Part shown: positions 1 to 9,401 of the stretch, piece by piece
Layout of the letters: each line of letters opens with the position of its first letter
Numbering within the stretch: position 1 is the stretch's first letter
Assembly (NCBI GenBank): GCA_039962225.1
Contig: JAMPKV010000003.1
Location: forward strand, 248,001 to 312,000
Length of the DNA: 64,000 nucleotides
Direction of reading: 5' to 3'
Source: Microcoleus sp. AS-A8
GTDB taxonomy: Bacteria; Cyanobacteriota; Cyanobacteriia; Cyanobacteriales; Coleofasciculaceae
The notes under the pieces: model-generated
Database searches by the model: none
The model's input: the letters and a program-made list of their open reading frames with translations, nothing else
Told to the model about the DNA's origin: nothing
Translations under genes and position numbers: made by a program

Positions 1-834
1 AGGGATACTGTTGGCGAATTAACTGACGGGTCAGACCCCTCCCCAACCCCTCCCCTAAGAGGAGATGGGCTTTCCGGCACCCCCTTCCCTTGCAGGGAAG
101 GGGGCAGGGGGGTTAGGTTTTCCGAATTCGCCAATAACATCGGGAAGTTATGGGAACATCCAACCTCTGGCTACCTAAAGCAGTGGTGTGAACTTGAAAC
201 CCAAGTTAGGTCAGCGGTTGACCAGAAAATGGCTACGATGACGCAATTATTTGAAGGAAAAGTCGCCTGGTTACTCTCTCAAATTCTCCCACCGGAAACA
301 CCCTTATTCATTGCCAATAGTATGCCGGTGCGGGATGTCGAATTCTTTTGGAAACCCAACAAGAGAAGGATTCAACCCTTTTTTAATCGAGGTGCTAACG
401 GGATTGATGGCACCTTGTCCACCGCTTTGGGTATGGCTCACCGGAATCAAAGTAGTGTCATGCTCACGGGGGATTTAGCCTTGTTGCATGATACCAATGG
501 TTTCTTACTGAGAAATAAATTTGTCGGTCATTTAACCATTGTTTTAATCAACAACAATGGCGGGGGTATTTTTGAGATGTTGCCGATTTCCAAATTTGAC
601 CCACCGTTTGAAGAATTCTTTGCCACACCCCAAAACATCAACTTTGCACAATTGTGTGTGACTTATGGGGTAGAACACCAATTGATTGAATCTTGGGAGC
701 AGTTTAAGGAATTGTTAAACCCACTTCCGGCGGAGGGAATTCGAGTTTTGGAGTTGCAAACTAACCGCAACGCTGACGCTAAATGGCGCAAAGAGTATCT
801 CGTAAAGTTGGCATCGGGTCTTAAAATCATCTAG
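1..834 (+). CDS. menD: MenD, 2-succinyl-5-enolpyruvyl-6-hydroxy-3-cyclohexene-1-carboxylate synthase (3' part)
   Basis: This ThDP-dependent enzyme joins isochorismate and 2-oxoglutarate in phylloquinone synthesis, which supplies the photosystem I quinone. The reading frame is open from base 1, so the 5' end lies outside the window; the first internal ATG (229) is not the start. The C-terminal ThDP domain is clear: NRGANGIDGTLSTALG, then GDLALLHDTNGF and NNNGGGIFEML, the usual diphosphate/Mg-binding region. About 40 codons near the left edge are Pro/Gly/Arg-rich and come from a repeat element (11-134) that reads through in frame, in what should be the linker before the last domain. The stop TAG is followed by a weak hairpin at 853-877. 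Family call is firm; whether the enzyme with the insert works is unknown. Confidence 0.93.
   Translation, partial: RDTVGELTDGSDPSPTPPLRGDGLSGTPFPCREGGRGVRFSEFANNIGKLWEHPTSGYLKQWCELETQVRSAVDQKMATMTQLFEGKVAWLLSQILPPETPLFIANSMPVRDVEFFWKPNKRRIQPFFNRGANGIDGTLSTALGMAHRNQSSVMLTGDLALLHDTNGFLLRNKFVGHLTIVLINNNGGGIFEMLPISKFDPPFEEFFATPQNINFAQLCVTYGVEHQLIESWEQFKELLNPLPAEGIRVLELQTNRNADAKWRKEYLVKLASGLKII
11..134. repeat. MITE-like repeat inserted in menD
   Basis: The element is bounded by a perfect 10-bp inverted repeat, TTGGCGAATT (11-20) and AATTCGCCAA (125-134). Inside is a perfect 11-bp stem with a 3-nt loop (80-104) and C/G-rich runs of the CCCCTCCCC type common in cyanobacterial intergenic repeats. 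No transposase is present. It stays open in the menD frame. Confidence 0.6.
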
Positions 835-1532
835 AGCGACGAGCCGAAACTTATTAGACCTCTTGCAAAAGTCTAATTTCCCTCCTTGTATGAGTTCCCG
901 CTCAATCTCTCTGATATGAAGGAATATTTCTTGCTCCCTGGTGTTAAGGATTGATGCCAGAGGTCTATTAATAGACCTCTCCGATAATTAACCTGAAAGC
1001 CTTCTAGCAAGGTCGCTGAATCTTAATGTCCGGAAATGTCGAATGAATATAGGCAGATCCTGAATCAATAGAAGTAACCTCTGTAGGTAGCCAGGTATTT
1101 GCAGAGCCTATCAAAGGTACTTAACTCAACCTTAACCAGGGCTGACCCCTTCGAGGGCTATGATCTGGACAGGGTGCCGTGTAACTTAATTTCAAAAATA
1201 TTCTCTATCATTCAGCTAAAAATTGCCCTTTAAAGTGGAGAGAAACCGCTAATAGACTTTTAGTCGGCGGCGAAACCCCAGAAGATTTTAATCAACTCAA
1301 ATGAGGCTAAAAAACTCAATATTTTTTAGGCTGTGTAGGCTGAAGTAGAAATTAAAATTTATCGATTTAAGCCGTAACCATGGATTCGGGGAAAGTCCAA
1401 ATTTTAAAAATTAATTGCCGTCATTTTTATCAAAGTTTTCTGATTCTCAAGCCTCCAAATTTATCGTTGGGAGCGGTCAACTATCTATTCTGAGTCATCG
1501 CTTAATTACGTTCTGTAATAACCACCCCAGCC
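835..1532. other. Intergenic region, 698 bp
   Basis: I see no convincing gene. It holds a hairpin just after menD (853-877), a perfect 22-bp palindrome (959-980), and a 37-codon open frame at 1380-1493 with no ribosome binding site. The A/T-rich second half looks like decayed sequence. Confidence 0.5.
959..980. repeat. Perfect 22-bp palindrome
   Basis: Two 11-bp arms centred on TTAA (AGAGGTCTATT/AATAGACCTCT). The arm motif GACCTCT recurs about 100 bp upstream beside the menD-distal hairpin. It may be a repeat-family tip or a protein-binding dyad; no T-run follows, so it is not a standard terminator. Confidence 0.5.
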
Positions 1533-1745
1533 ATGAAAGATCCGGTATTAAAACAAGCGAAATCTTGGGGGTTTGTTTGTCAAGAAGATAATCAGGGTAC
1601 CTGGCAAATCTTACCCCAACAACTCAAAGAAAGATGGAAGATGAGGTTAGTACAAGACAGATGGTTACTGATCGTTGGTGATATCCCTCAAATTCATCTT
1701 TATTCACACGAAGCGATTACTTTTTTAGATCGCCGTCGCCTTTAA
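1533..1745 (+). CDS. Small hypothetical protein, 70 aa
   Basis: I do not recognise a named family. The protein is soluble-looking and rich in Trp, Gln and Arg, with an amphipathic pattern (WKMRLVQDRWLLIVGDIPQI) ending in RRRL. It resembles short conserved cyanobacterial proteins of unknown role. The ATG has no strong Shine-Dalgarno sequence. It stands alone, followed within 30 bp by a long palindrome. No signal peptide or membrane segment is visible. Confidence 0.6.
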   Translation: MKDPVLKQAKSWGFVCQEDNQGTWQILPQQLKERWKMRLVQDRWLLIVGDIPQIHLYSHEAITFLDRRRL

Positions 1746-1772
1746 ATAAATTCTCTCGAATTCTAGAGAGGG

Positions 1773-1800
1773 CTTTTCCCTAGCTTAAGCTAGGGAAAAG
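1773..1800. repeat. Perfect 28-bp palindrome downstream of the 70-aa gene
   Basis: Each 14-bp arm begins CTTTTCCCTAGCTT and the other half is its exact complement. It lacks a following T-run on the + strand. It could act as a weak transcription end for the gene ending at 1745, or it is a dispersed palindrome. The flank 1753-1770 is also dyad-symmetric around GAATTC. Confidence 0.45.
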
Positions 1801-1872
1801 AATCAAAGCTCTCGCTACATCATCCTACACCCCTATTTTTAGACACCAGGGTAGTTTTTTAATATTTAATTT

Positions 1873-2145
1873 TTAATTAGATCGAAGTGATTTAAGTTGT
1901 TTAGACTCATTCGTAGGAATTTCATTTGAACTCGTGGCTTTTTTTTGCAGCGCTGCTAGCAATTGAGCTCTTACCTCTCGTGCCCAGCACTCAAAGTCAA
2001 AGTTATCGTTCAATTCACTGATTTTTGCTTGAAGTGGCGAGGACGATTGGGCCTTCTTAAGATTGGTATTCATTGTTACGTAGTGTTGCACAGCAATGAC
2101 TAGATTGAAACAAATAATTAAGGCTATACCTGTATCGTAAGGCAT
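1873..2145 (-). CDS. Hypothetical protein with one membrane segment, 90 aa
   Basis: Unrecognised. From the ATG at 2145 the protein starts MPYDTGIALIICFNLVIAV, giving one likely N-terminal membrane span, then a hydrophilic, Ser/Lys/Asn-rich tail that includes a helical stretch (WAREVRAQLLAALQKKA). A TTG 30 bp upstream could extend it by ten residues, but I prefer the ATG; neither has a clear ribosome binding site. Convergent with the 70-aa gene. Could be a spurious frame; confidence is modest. Confidence 0.45.
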   Translation of the reverse strand: MPYDTGIALIICFNLVIAVQHYVTMNTNLKKAQSSSPLQAKISELNDNFDFECWAREVRAQLLAALQKKATSSNEIPTNESKQLKSLRSN

Positions 2146-2627
2146 AGTTTGAAGCTTTTTATGCAGGAAATGCAAAACAATGATGCAAATTGCGAATAAT
2201 TTAAATTTAAACGGATCAAGAGTATTTCAATGGGCCAGGAAAGATTAAATTACTCTTAATCTATTACCTAATCTATCATTTTGCGTGCATAGAGTTCCTA
2301 AATTCTGAGAAAAATACACAAATAAGTTGTCAGGTGGACATGACCCACCCTACGTATCAATCGGCGTATCAATCGGCACTACGTCCTGCAATCATGCTGT
2401 TGTCTAACTCGCCATCAACAGCCTAGATTATTTTGAGTAAGCCCAAGGAATTCCCTCACCTAAATCACTAAAAAAAGCGCCCCAATCTGGAGCGCTGGAC
2501 AACCACATTACAAAACTGAACCTTAGATGATTTCGACTTTAGCTGTGATTGGCAGAAATTCCAGGTAATCCTGGAACTTCACGCGTCGCTAAAGAGTTGA
2601 AATGGCAACACAATTTTACAACCATCT
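2146..2627. other. Intergenic region with terminator and repeat
   Basis: Holds the terminator at 2469-2496 and a short GGTGG/CCACC hairpin (2333-2349) of a type seen again at 61443 and, in variant form, at 59933. No ordinary gene is visible. A 19-codon GTG frame (2523-2582, minus) is noted under rejected items. Confidence 0.5.
2469..2496 (-). terminator. Rho-independent terminator for the 80-aa gene
   Basis: Read on the minus strand it is AGCGCTCC-AGATT-GGGGCGCT followed directly by a run of T. The stem is 8 bp with one G-T pair and a 5-nt loop. It lies 130 bp after the stop of the gene at 2628-2870. Confidence 0.8.
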
Positions 2628-2870
2628 TTAACTTTCAGCCAGGTTGCCACCAATTCCTAATTGCTTTTTGGAATGCTTAAGCTGTTTCCAGAGAGCTTTA
2701 ATTTGTTTGTAAGCCTCTTCAGAAGAAATTTTGCCATTCGTTTCTAGGTTGCAGATAAAGCTGATCCGTTGGGCGAACTCTTGTAGATTGGCATTAAACA
2801 CCAGGTTCTCCGGCTTAACCTGACCATAGTAACGACTGTGAGGGTAAATAAATGGGTTGCGTTCAGTCAT
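2628..2870 (-). CDS. Small conserved cyanobacterial protein (DUF7219-like), 80 aa
   Basis: The protein begins MTERNPFIYPHSRYYGQVKP and continues with a helical domain containing LQEFAQRISFICNLETNGK and SSEEAYKQIKALWKQLK. This pattern fits a small cyanobacterial family of unknown function (I recall it as DUF7219; sometimes mislabelled as isopropylmalate synthase-like). I set the start at 2870, not at an ATG 33 bp upstream, because AAGGAGAG lies 7 bp before it. It has its own terminator (2469-2496). The MgtC-family gene lies just upstream on the same strand with a gap of about 50 bp, so the two may share a transcript. Confidence 0.75.
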   Translation of the reverse strand: MTERNPFIYPHSRYYGQVKPENLVFNANLQEFAQRISFICNLETNGKISSEEAYKQIKALWKQLKHSKKQLGIGGNLAES

Positions 2871-2922
2871 CACACTCTCCTTATTTTGAAACTTTGGCTT
2901 CAAGTTGAACGAAATGGATAGG

Positions 2923-3432
2923 CTATTGCTCTGTTATCCTTGACTTTTCGATTTTTCCGTCCTTATTTTTGAGACGAATCGAGACTGATTTTTGGATTTT
3001 TTTAACTCCACTGAGTATGACCAGTGTCCAAATTGCCCCAATCAGACTCATTTGCCACAGACCACAGCCAATCGCGGCTCCTAATCCCGCAGCTACCCAG
3101 ATGGTGGCAGCGGTAGTTAACCCCTTAACTTCTAATTTGCCAACTCCCTGATGGGATTGTTGCAAAATCATGCCAGCTCCTATAAATCCCACGCCTGTGG
3201 CGACCCCCTGAATGGTGCGACTCAAGGCATTAGTAGCCGCATAGGGGCTGTCTCCTTCAGCTTGTAAAGGAATCATGACAAACATCGCGGCTCCCAAACT
3301 GACCAGCATGAACGTTCTCATTCCTGCTGGTCTACCCCCTTGCTGGCGGTTGATTCCCAGCAGGCAACCCACTAGCAGTGCAAGTGTCAGTCTGAACATT
3401 AGGCTGGCCCAATCGTTGGAATTGATCAACAT
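2923..3432 (-). CDS. MgtC/SapB family membrane protein
   Basis: An inner-membrane protein of about 170 residues with four or so membrane spans. Family marks are GCLLGINRQQGGRPAGMRTF near the N-terminus, then TIQGVATGVGFIGAGMIL and GLTTAATIWVAAGLGAAIG. MgtC proteins are tied to growth at low Mg2+ and modulation of membrane ATP synthase in pathogens; the role in cyanobacteria is unproven. The charged C-terminal tail is short, so this is the SapB/short form lacking the cytoplasmic ACT-like domain. The start is supported by AGGAGG about 6 bp before the ATG. Confidence 0.9.
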   Translation of the reverse strand: MLINSNDWASLMFRLTLALLVGCLLGINRQQGGRPAGMRTFMLVSLGAAMFVMIPLQAEGDSPYAATNALSRTIQGVATGVGFIGAGMILQQSHQGVGKLEVKGLTTAATIWVAAGLGAAIGCGLWQMSLIGAIWTLVILSGVKKIQKSVSIRLKNKDGKIEKSRITEQ

Positions 3433-3657
3433 AAAACCCCTCCTGTGTACTCCTGGTAGAATTCCATGGCTTCAGTTCGTCAGAAAGGTTGTCACAGACA
3501 GGGCAAGCACTGTCAAGCGTTTATAGCTAGCTAGCCTCAACTGTCTTTACTCTGACTTAAGTTACCCTTTGCTTAATTTATTCTTAACCTAAAGTTAACT
3601 TTAAGGACGGGTCTGCATTCTCAGTCGTTGAAGCCTGGGCTAGTACTGGACTTTTAA

Positions 3658-3906
3658 TCACTGTTTTTTAAACTTCATTAAATCTACCGGAATAGTGTAT
3701 AAACGAGGGAAAGCGCAAAAAAAATTAGCGATGAGTTCAACGTAGCTGGACAAGTCAGAGCAGTGATAACACACAGGATCAGGGGGGTTTAAGTCGGTGC
3801 TGAATTTGCGATCGCCATAAGCCAGTGTTAATCTCGCCAGCACTACGATGGCAGTGGTGGTTATGCTGAGTGCAACAAACCGTGTTAATCGAACGCGATG
3901 AACCAA
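3658..3906 (-). CDS. Doubtful small secreted protein, 82 aa
   Basis: A TTG-started frame divergent from, and overlapping by 9 bp, the chrA start. The N-terminus (RFVALSITTTAIVVLARLTL) could be a signal/anchor and a CYHC motif follows. There is no clear ribosome binding site and no family is recognised. Its first codons overlap the coding part of chrA, which argues against it. Confidence 0.25.
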   Translation of the reverse strand: MVHRVRLTRFVALSITTTAIVVLARLTLAYGDRKFSTDLNPPDPVCYHCSDLSSYVELIANFFCAFPRLYTIPVDLMKFKKQ

Positions 3907-5115
3907 TCAGTATCAGGGCGTCTCAGAGAACTCGCCAAACTCTTTCTTAAACTAGGCATCATCGGCTTTGGGGGGCCAGCCGCTCATATTGCCATGATGG
4001 AAAATGAGGTCGTCCAGCGACGTCAGTGGCTAACCAGGGAGCATTTTCTCGACCTGATTGGCGCAACCAACCTGATTCCTGGCCCAAATTCCACAGAGAT
4101 GGCAATTCATGTGGGATATATCTACGCAGGATGGCTGGGACTGATTGTGTCCGGTGTCTGTTTTATCTTACCGGCTGTTCTCATTACGGCTGGGTTGGCC
4201 TGGTTTTATGTGACTTATGGCACTCTGCCGCAAGTTGCCCCTTTGCTGTATGGCATTAAACCCGCTGTTTTAGGCATTATCCTAGATGCTCTCTGGCGGT
4301 TAGGAAAGAAAGCGATTAAGACTCGCAAGCTATTCATCATTGCCTTGGGTGTTGTGGTGTTGTTATGCCTGTTGAGACTCAATGAAGTGATTGCTCTGGT
4401 CATTGGGGGTATCTTAGGTATGGTTTGGCTGCGTACTGGTGACCAAGACGACTTACCCAAAGATCAGGCCAACCTATTCATGGCTGGCTTAAGCACAGGT
4501 GCAACGTTAACCGCGAAAGCGGCAGTGGGAACTTCGGTGGTTACAGCCTCAGCGGTCAATGCCCCATTGTGGCAGTTGGGTTTGTTTTTCCTGAAAGTCG
4601 GTAGCATTTTGTTTGGTAGCGGCTATGTATTGGTGGCGTATCTCCAAGGCGGATTAGTTCAGGAATACGGTTGGCTGACACAACAGCAGTTACTCGATGC
4701 GATCGCCATCGGTCAATTTACTCCAGGCCCCGTCCTTTCTACAGCTACCTTTATCGGCTACACCATTGCAGGTATTCCCGGTGCGATCGTTGCAACGGTG
4801 GGAATTTTCTTCCCTTCGTTTATTTTTGTTGCGGCTCTCAATCCCCTGGTTCCTCGCTTACGCCGCTCTAAATGGACTTCGGCGTTTATCGATTCGGTCA
4901 ATGTGAGTGCTGTGGCGCTGATGAGTGTCGTCACCCTACAACTGGGAGTCACGACTTTAACAGTACTGAAATTCCCATTTATTGATTTTCTGGCGGTTGC
5001 GATCGCAATCCTGTCAGCCGTTTTGGCCATTCGTTTCCAATTCAATGCCGCATGGTTAGTTTTAGGTGCGGCTGTAATCGGTTGGGGAGCTGCACTTTTA
5101 GGTTACAGCGGGTAA
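3898..5115 (+). CDS. chrA: Chromate transporter ChrA family (two-domain form)
   Basis: A long-chain CHR family membrane protein of 405 aa made of two homologous halves. The first half carries KLGIIGFGGPAAHIAMMEN and NLIPGPNSTEMA; the second carries KVGSILFGSGYVLVAYLQGG and GQFTPGPVLSTATFIGY. About ten to twelve hydrophobic spans are visible. Characterised members expel chromate, probably driven by the proton gradient; in many bacteria without chromate exposure the natural substrate may be sulfate-like or unknown. The half-domains are joined by a charged linker near residue 185. The ATG has no strong ribosome binding site. Single-gene unit. Confidence 0.93.
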   Translation: MNQSVSGRLRELAKLFLKLGIIGFGGPAAHIAMMENEVVQRRQWLTREHFLDLIGATNLIPGPNSTEMAIHVGYIYAGWLGLIVSGVCFILPAVLITAGLAWFYVTYGTLPQVAPLLYGIKPAVLGIILDALWRLGKKAIKTRKLFIIALGVVVLLCLLRLNEVIALVIGGILGMVWLRTGDQDDLPKDQANLFMAGLSTGATLTAKAAVGTSVVTASAVNAPLWQLGLFFLKVGSILFGSGYVLVAYLQGGLVQEYGWLTQQQLLDAIAIGQFTPGPVLSTATFIGYTIAGIPGAIVATVGIFFPSFIFVAALNPLVPRLRRSKWTSAFIDSVNVSAVALMSVVTLQLGVTTLTVLKFPFIDFLAVAIAILSAVLAIRFQFNAAWLVLGAAVIGWGAALLGYSG

Positions 5116-5271
5116 ACGTTGAACTGGCTCAATCAAACCGTCTAAAACGAATAGCACTCAGTTAAGGCTGAAACCTCGACAAAATGGGGGACGAGAGAGA
5201 TCAGGGAACATAGACTTCCCCACTTTGCCCATCTCCCTTGTCTTCTGTGCCATTCCGCTCTAAAACTAATG

Positions 5272-8200
5272 CTAGGGTTTGACAGACACTGGCTTCCGAG
5301 ATTTGGAAACCTCAACAATTGCCGTCATTGGGTTAGCTATGGGTTCAAAGTGGATGTTAATTAGCGACACATATTCACTACCAAGAGATTGACTCACTAA
5401 CGATAAAATCTTCTGTTTCACTAAGTTTTGATGGCCTGGTAGATTCTGTAACTCTACATCACAATTGGCGAACAAACCACTCACATTTATTGACAAACTG
5501 CCCCCATTAGTATTCATGTAGTCAACAATTTTGGACAGAATATCTGGAAGTGATTGACCTTCCTTGTCATTAGAGAAGGTACAGCTTAGCACTCCTACAG
5601 ATGACACTTGAGTCGGCTGTTGTTGAGGTTGGGGTGAAGTTTGCTCTTCGGGTGGAGCAATTGTTGGTGATGGTTGGGTTGTTGTTGTAGTCGTATTTGA
5701 AGTAGGTGACGACGCTGATGTTGTAGTCGTACTTGAAGTTGGAGTTGAAGTTGGAGTTGGAGTTGGTGTCGGGATTGTAGTCGTACTTGAAGTTGGAGTT
5801 GGAGTTGGTGTCGGTGTCAGGATTGGAGTCGGTGTCGGGATTGGAGTTGGTGCCGGAATTGGAGTTGGCGTCGGGATTGGTGTCGGGATTGGTGTCGGGA
5901 TTGGTGTCGGGATTGGCGTTGGTGTTGGTGTCGGGATTGGCGTTGGTGTTGGCGTCGGGATTGGCGTTGGTGTTGGCGTCGGGATTGGTGTCGGGATTGG
6001 CGTTGGTGTTGGCGTTGGGATTGGCGTCGGGATTGGTGTCGGCGTTGGCGTTGGGATTGGTGTCGGCGTCGGGATTGGTGTCGGCGTTGGCGTCGGGATT
6101 GGTGTTGTGCTGGGCGTACCGATTATGATGCCGCCAGAACTAGTGAATAAATCAGAAGGGGTATTATTCGCAACATACGTACTGTTGTCTCCAATATTGG
6201 TCACCCCGTTATTAACGGAAGAAATCCCGCCACCACTTACACCAGCCGTGTTACCGGTAATATTAGAAGTGGAAATATTCGCCGTACCACCATAAACGTA
6301 GACACCTCCACCAGATGTGCCAACGGAGTTGCCACTAACTGTGCTGCCGCTGAGTGTCAAGTTAGATTGAAAGGAGAAGATACCTCCACCGCCAAATTCA
6401 GTTCCAGTAGCACTGTTGCCGGTGATGGTAGTATTGTTTACACTCAGCCCTGGCGCATATTCGCTTAAAATTCCACCACCTCCGACAGCGCCAGAAGTAT
6501 TGTTGCTAATGGTGGAATTGTTGATGGTCATGTTGCCCGCATTGCGGAAGACACCACCCCCTCCCAGTGTCGCTGTATTGCCAGTAATGGTGCTGTTGTT
6601 GATGTTCACCGTACCAGTACCCGTGAAGTTGGCAATACCGCCACCTGCTGCACTCGCCGAGTTGCCGGTGAGGGTGCTGTTGTTGACGTTCAGGGTGCCA
6701 GTGCCAGTGTAACGAACACCACCACCGTATTCAAAACCATTTAGGTTACCACCCGTAATTGTCAAGCCACCAAGGGTGACATTACCACTACCACCGATAT
6801 CGAACACGCGGAAGGCATTGCTACCACTCACTGTAGTAACCCCCGCACCCGCACCTGTTACTGTCAGGGCTTTGTTGATTGTAATCGTCGTCGGATCAGT
6901 GAAGGTTCCGGCGGCTAAATTAACATTCCCGCCTGCCGATGAAACATCGACCGCATTCTGAATTCTGCCAGTAGTGGCTACATTAACTGTAGTGGCAGTC
7001 CCTGTGAGAGCTGCCGCTCCTGTTGTGACAATGCCATTTAGTGACACGGTTGGGGCGTTAAAAGCAACTGCCCCATCGTTGGTTGTGATATTTTGATTGA
7101 GTGCAATTGCAGTTCCAGCGTTGGCAGTGAGGCCAACACCTGCATTGGTCATGGAGATGGGGCTGACGAAGGTAATATTGTTGGATGCAGCCAAAATCAC
7201 GTTGGCATTCGCACTATTGATCAAGGCTGGATCGATAATGGCAGTGCTGGTGGTATCTGCTGCGTTGGCAACATCTGCCAGGGTTGCCGTACCGCCCGCC
7301 TGCACAATAATGTCTTGTGGATCGAGTAACCACGTCCCGACTAGACCGTTACTTGCCCCCGCATCCACAACAGCACCTGCAATATCCAAGCCCATCTTGC
7401 CGGAGGTTTCCACAAACCCACCATTCCCGCCTTGGGCACCGCCCCTCGCGCTAATATTGCCATAGAAACGAGTGGTGTTATCTGCCCAGGCAATGACCTT
7501 ACCGCCATTGCCATTACTCAGGGCATCGGCATTAATCGTGGTATTGCCATCCACAAAGGTAAACTGGGCATTGGGCACCGTGCCTTGACCCTTGTAATCT
7601 CCTCCAATCAACACGGTGCCACCGCCATTCGTACCAGAGGCGTTAATGTTGGCACCTATCACTCTAACTTGCTCACCCAGAACATTGACTTGACCACCCG
7701 TCTGTCCGGAAGTGTTCAATGTACCCGAAGTGAGAGCTGTTGCTCCATCAATCGGAACAGCCGTCTCAGAGGCTATCAAGACGACTTGTCCCTGCTCATT
7801 GACCCTTACACCTGTGGCTTGACTGACACCCTCGCCAGTAATGAGTTGAGGCAAAGTTAGGGGACTTATATTCGTAGAATTAGAAGTCTCGCTGGGGTCA
7901 ATCTCCAAACTCAACAGATGTCCCGGTTGCGAAATTTTCACCAAACTCGACCCAGGTACCGCCGCGATGGTAAGAGTTCCTCCCGGTGCCGTTTGCGTCC
8001 CTGTGTTAATAACATTGCCACCAACTAAAGTGAGATTTTGTCCTTCATTTACCGCCAGATTTCCCGCATTAATCAGACTTCCTGGTTGATTAAGATTAAA
8101 AGCCAATTGGCTGGGTTCTCCCACCAATGCCGCATAATTATTAGAGCCAGTGGCATTAAACCAATGGTTAGAGCCAAAACCAACCCCTGTAGCCGTAGTG

Positions 8201-8625
8201 GCTGTGAATGAGGCAGGAACGTTTAACTGAGCATTCCCACCAAAAATAATACCGGCAGGATTGACTAAATAAAGGTTAGAGTTCCCTCCCGTAACTTGAA
8301 GTAGCCCATTAATCACGGAGGCATTGCCTCCCGTCACCCGTCCCAAGATGTTGTTGATATTGGGATTGGAGACAAAGTTTGCAGTTTGTTCGGCACTCAG
8401 ACCAAACTGACTAAAGCTATGAAATAGATTGCTGTTATCTCCGGAGAGAGTGCCTCCTGTAATATCGATCTGGTTCCCATTAGGAGTTGCGATCGTACCT
8501 GTGCCATCTTGTGCGGGTGTGATAGATTGAGCTTGTACAGAAACAGGTAGAAGACTAAAAAAAGCTAGAAATCCAAAGAGTTTTCTGACTTTTAGTAGAG
8601 GATTTTTTGAGGTAAATAGCGACAT
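5272..8625 (-). CDS. Large secreted haemagglutinin-like protein (two-partner secretion type) with Pro/Thr stalk
   Basis: The protein has a signal peptide (ending near VSVQA), then a filamentous-haemagglutinin N-terminal domain: [39 protein letters not shown]. This TPS domain normally directs export through a TpsB outer-membrane partner, which is not in the window. The middle is Gly/Asn/Thr-rich and from about residue 650 to 830 shows right-handed beta-helix repeats ([18 protein letters not shown] and similar). A ~110-residue Pro-Thr-Ile repeat follows, then a Thr/Ser linker and a compact C-terminal domain of ~110 residues with two Cys and no repeat. I use the ATG at 8625; a TTG at 8643 would add six residues. 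Likely a surface adhesin or filament-sheath protein. Confidence 0.85.
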   Translation of the reverse strand: MSLFTSKNPLLKVRKLFGFLAFFSLLPVSVQAQSITPAQDGTGTIATPNGNQIDITGGTLSGDNSNLFHSFSQFGLSAEQTANFVSNPNINNILGRVTGGNASVINGLLQVTGGNSNLYLVNPAGIIFGGNAQLNVPASFTATTATGVGFGSNHWFNATGSNNYAALVGEPSQLAFNLNQPGSLINAGNLAVNEGQNLTLVGGNVINTGTQTAPGGTLTIAAVPGSSLVKISQPGHLLSLEIDPSETSNSTNISPLTLPQLITGEGVSQATGVRVNEQGQVVLIASETAVPIDGATALTSGTLNTSGQTGGQVNVLGEQVRVIGANINASGTNGGGTVLIGGDYKGQGTVPNAQFTFVDGNTTINADALSNGNGGKVIAWADNTTRFYGNISARGGAQGGNGGFVETSGKMGLDIAGAVVDAGASNGLVGTWLLDPQDIIVQAGGTATLADVANAADTTSTAIIDPALINSANANVILAASNNITFVSPISMTNAGVGLTANAGTAIALNQNITTNDGAVAFNAPTVSLNGIVTTGAAALTGTATTVNVATTGRIQNAVDVSSAGGNVNLAAGTFTDPTTITINKALTVTGAGAGVTTVSGSNAFRVFDIGGSGNVTLGGLTITGGNLNGFEYGGGVRYTGTGTLNVNNSTLTGNSASAAGGGIANFTGTGTVNINNSTITGNTATLGGGGVFRNAGNMTINNSTISNNTSGAVGGGGILSEYAPGLSVNNTTITGNSATGTEFGGGGIFSFQSNLTLSGSTVSGNSVGTSGGGVYVYGGTANISTSNITGNTAGVSGGGISSVNNGVTNIGDNSTYVANNTPSDLFTSSGGIIIGTPSTTPIPTPTPTPIPTPTPIPTPTPTPIPTPIPTPTPTPIPTPIPTPTPTPIPTPTPTPIPTPTPTPIPTPIPTPIPTPIPTPTPIPAPTPIPTPTPILTPTPTPTPTSSTTTIPTPTPTPTSTPTSSTTTTSASSPTSNTTTTTTQPSPTIAPPEEQTSPQPQQQPTQVSSVGVLSCTFSNDKEGQSLPDILSKIVDYMNTNGGSLSINVSGLFANCDVELQNLPGHQNLVKQKILSLVSQSLGSEYVSLINIHFEPIANPMTAIVEVSKSRKPVSVKP
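5740..6108 (-). repeat. Short tandem repeat encoding a Pro-Thr-Ile stalk
   Basis: The DNA repeats units of the form GGNGTTGGNGTNGGGATTGGN, which encode PIPTP and PTPTP. Unit order is irregular (6- and 8-residue periods), typical of a tract that grows and shrinks by slippage. It separates the beta-helix from the C-terminal domain. Confidence 0.85.
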
Positions 8626-9401
8626 ACTATTAATTCTGAACAAGAGTTAATATAGATTTTTGACACAGATGCCCCTCAGGAAAACGAACAATCTAAAATC
8701 TATCATTATTTATTTTTAGCCAAATTTTCCCCGCATCTCTATGGCTTCATTAAATCTCGACAAAACAAAACGACTTTGTAATTTTCCGGTATAGAATTGA
8801 TAAATCCTCAGTAGAGGCAGCGGATTGCAGCAAAGAACTGAGCCTCTACCGCCTACTGCCCTCCGTTCATTCAGAAGGCTAGTATGGCAGGGTAAACGGT
8901 GGTAACAGTATTTGGGCTACCCAATTGGAAGGTTTTTTTTCTTGAACATTCGAGCCTTGCCCTGTTATACCATCTGGGGCGAGGATTTGTCACCGTTATT
9001 GGAGGAAACTCCCTACTGGTAAGGTTTCCAAAACGCAAAATCTAAAATCTAAAATCCAAATCTGGGTATTAAGATTACGCATTTTCCAAATCTTCTTGCA
9101 AGTCTGTTTGATGCTCAATTCCAAGCGAAAGATAGACTAAGTTATCTTTAATCCCTCGCTACAGTCTTTCTGCTTCTGGCACCCGAAAAAGCAAATATCA
9201 CCGGAAAAAAAGGGGGATGGGCAAAAACAATAAAAGCGATCGCATAACTAACGCGATCGCTTTTGATACCCAATCCGGCTTGTAGACTCCTTTTTTAAGC
9301 GTCTAAAAAATCTCTTTCCTCCCCCCCTCTCTCCTTCCCCCTCCTTTGGGGAATAAGGGGGTTATCGCCACAGATGTGGTATGAACCCCTCATCGACTCA
9401 A
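8626..9401. other. Intergenic region, ~775 bp
   Basis: No gene seen. It holds an A-rich AAAATCTAAAATCC-type repeat (about 9034-9061), the hairpin at 9232-9264, and pyrimidine-rich repeat sequence from 9316 ending in GGGGAATAAGGGGGTTATCG, close to sequence at 47791-47809. Confidence 0.5.
9232..9264 (-). terminator. Hairpin made of two HIP1 sites, likely cysK terminator
   Basis: Two copies of AAAAGCGATCGC face each other across a 9-nt loop, giving a perfect 12-bp stem. On the minus strand the stem is followed by TTTTATTGTTTTTG, a fair T-tail, 140 bp after the cysK stop. Confidence 0.55.

Noticed and set aside
1380-1493. 37-codon ATG frame upstream of the 70-aa gene
   Set aside because: No ribosome binding site, A/T-rich context and no recognisable similarity.
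2523-2582. 19-codon GTG frame on the minus strand ending ITAKVEII, between the 80-aa gene and its terminator
   Set aside because: Reads like a protein C-terminus but has no ribosome binding site and overlaps a TTCCAGG/CCTGGAA inverted repeat; too short to support.
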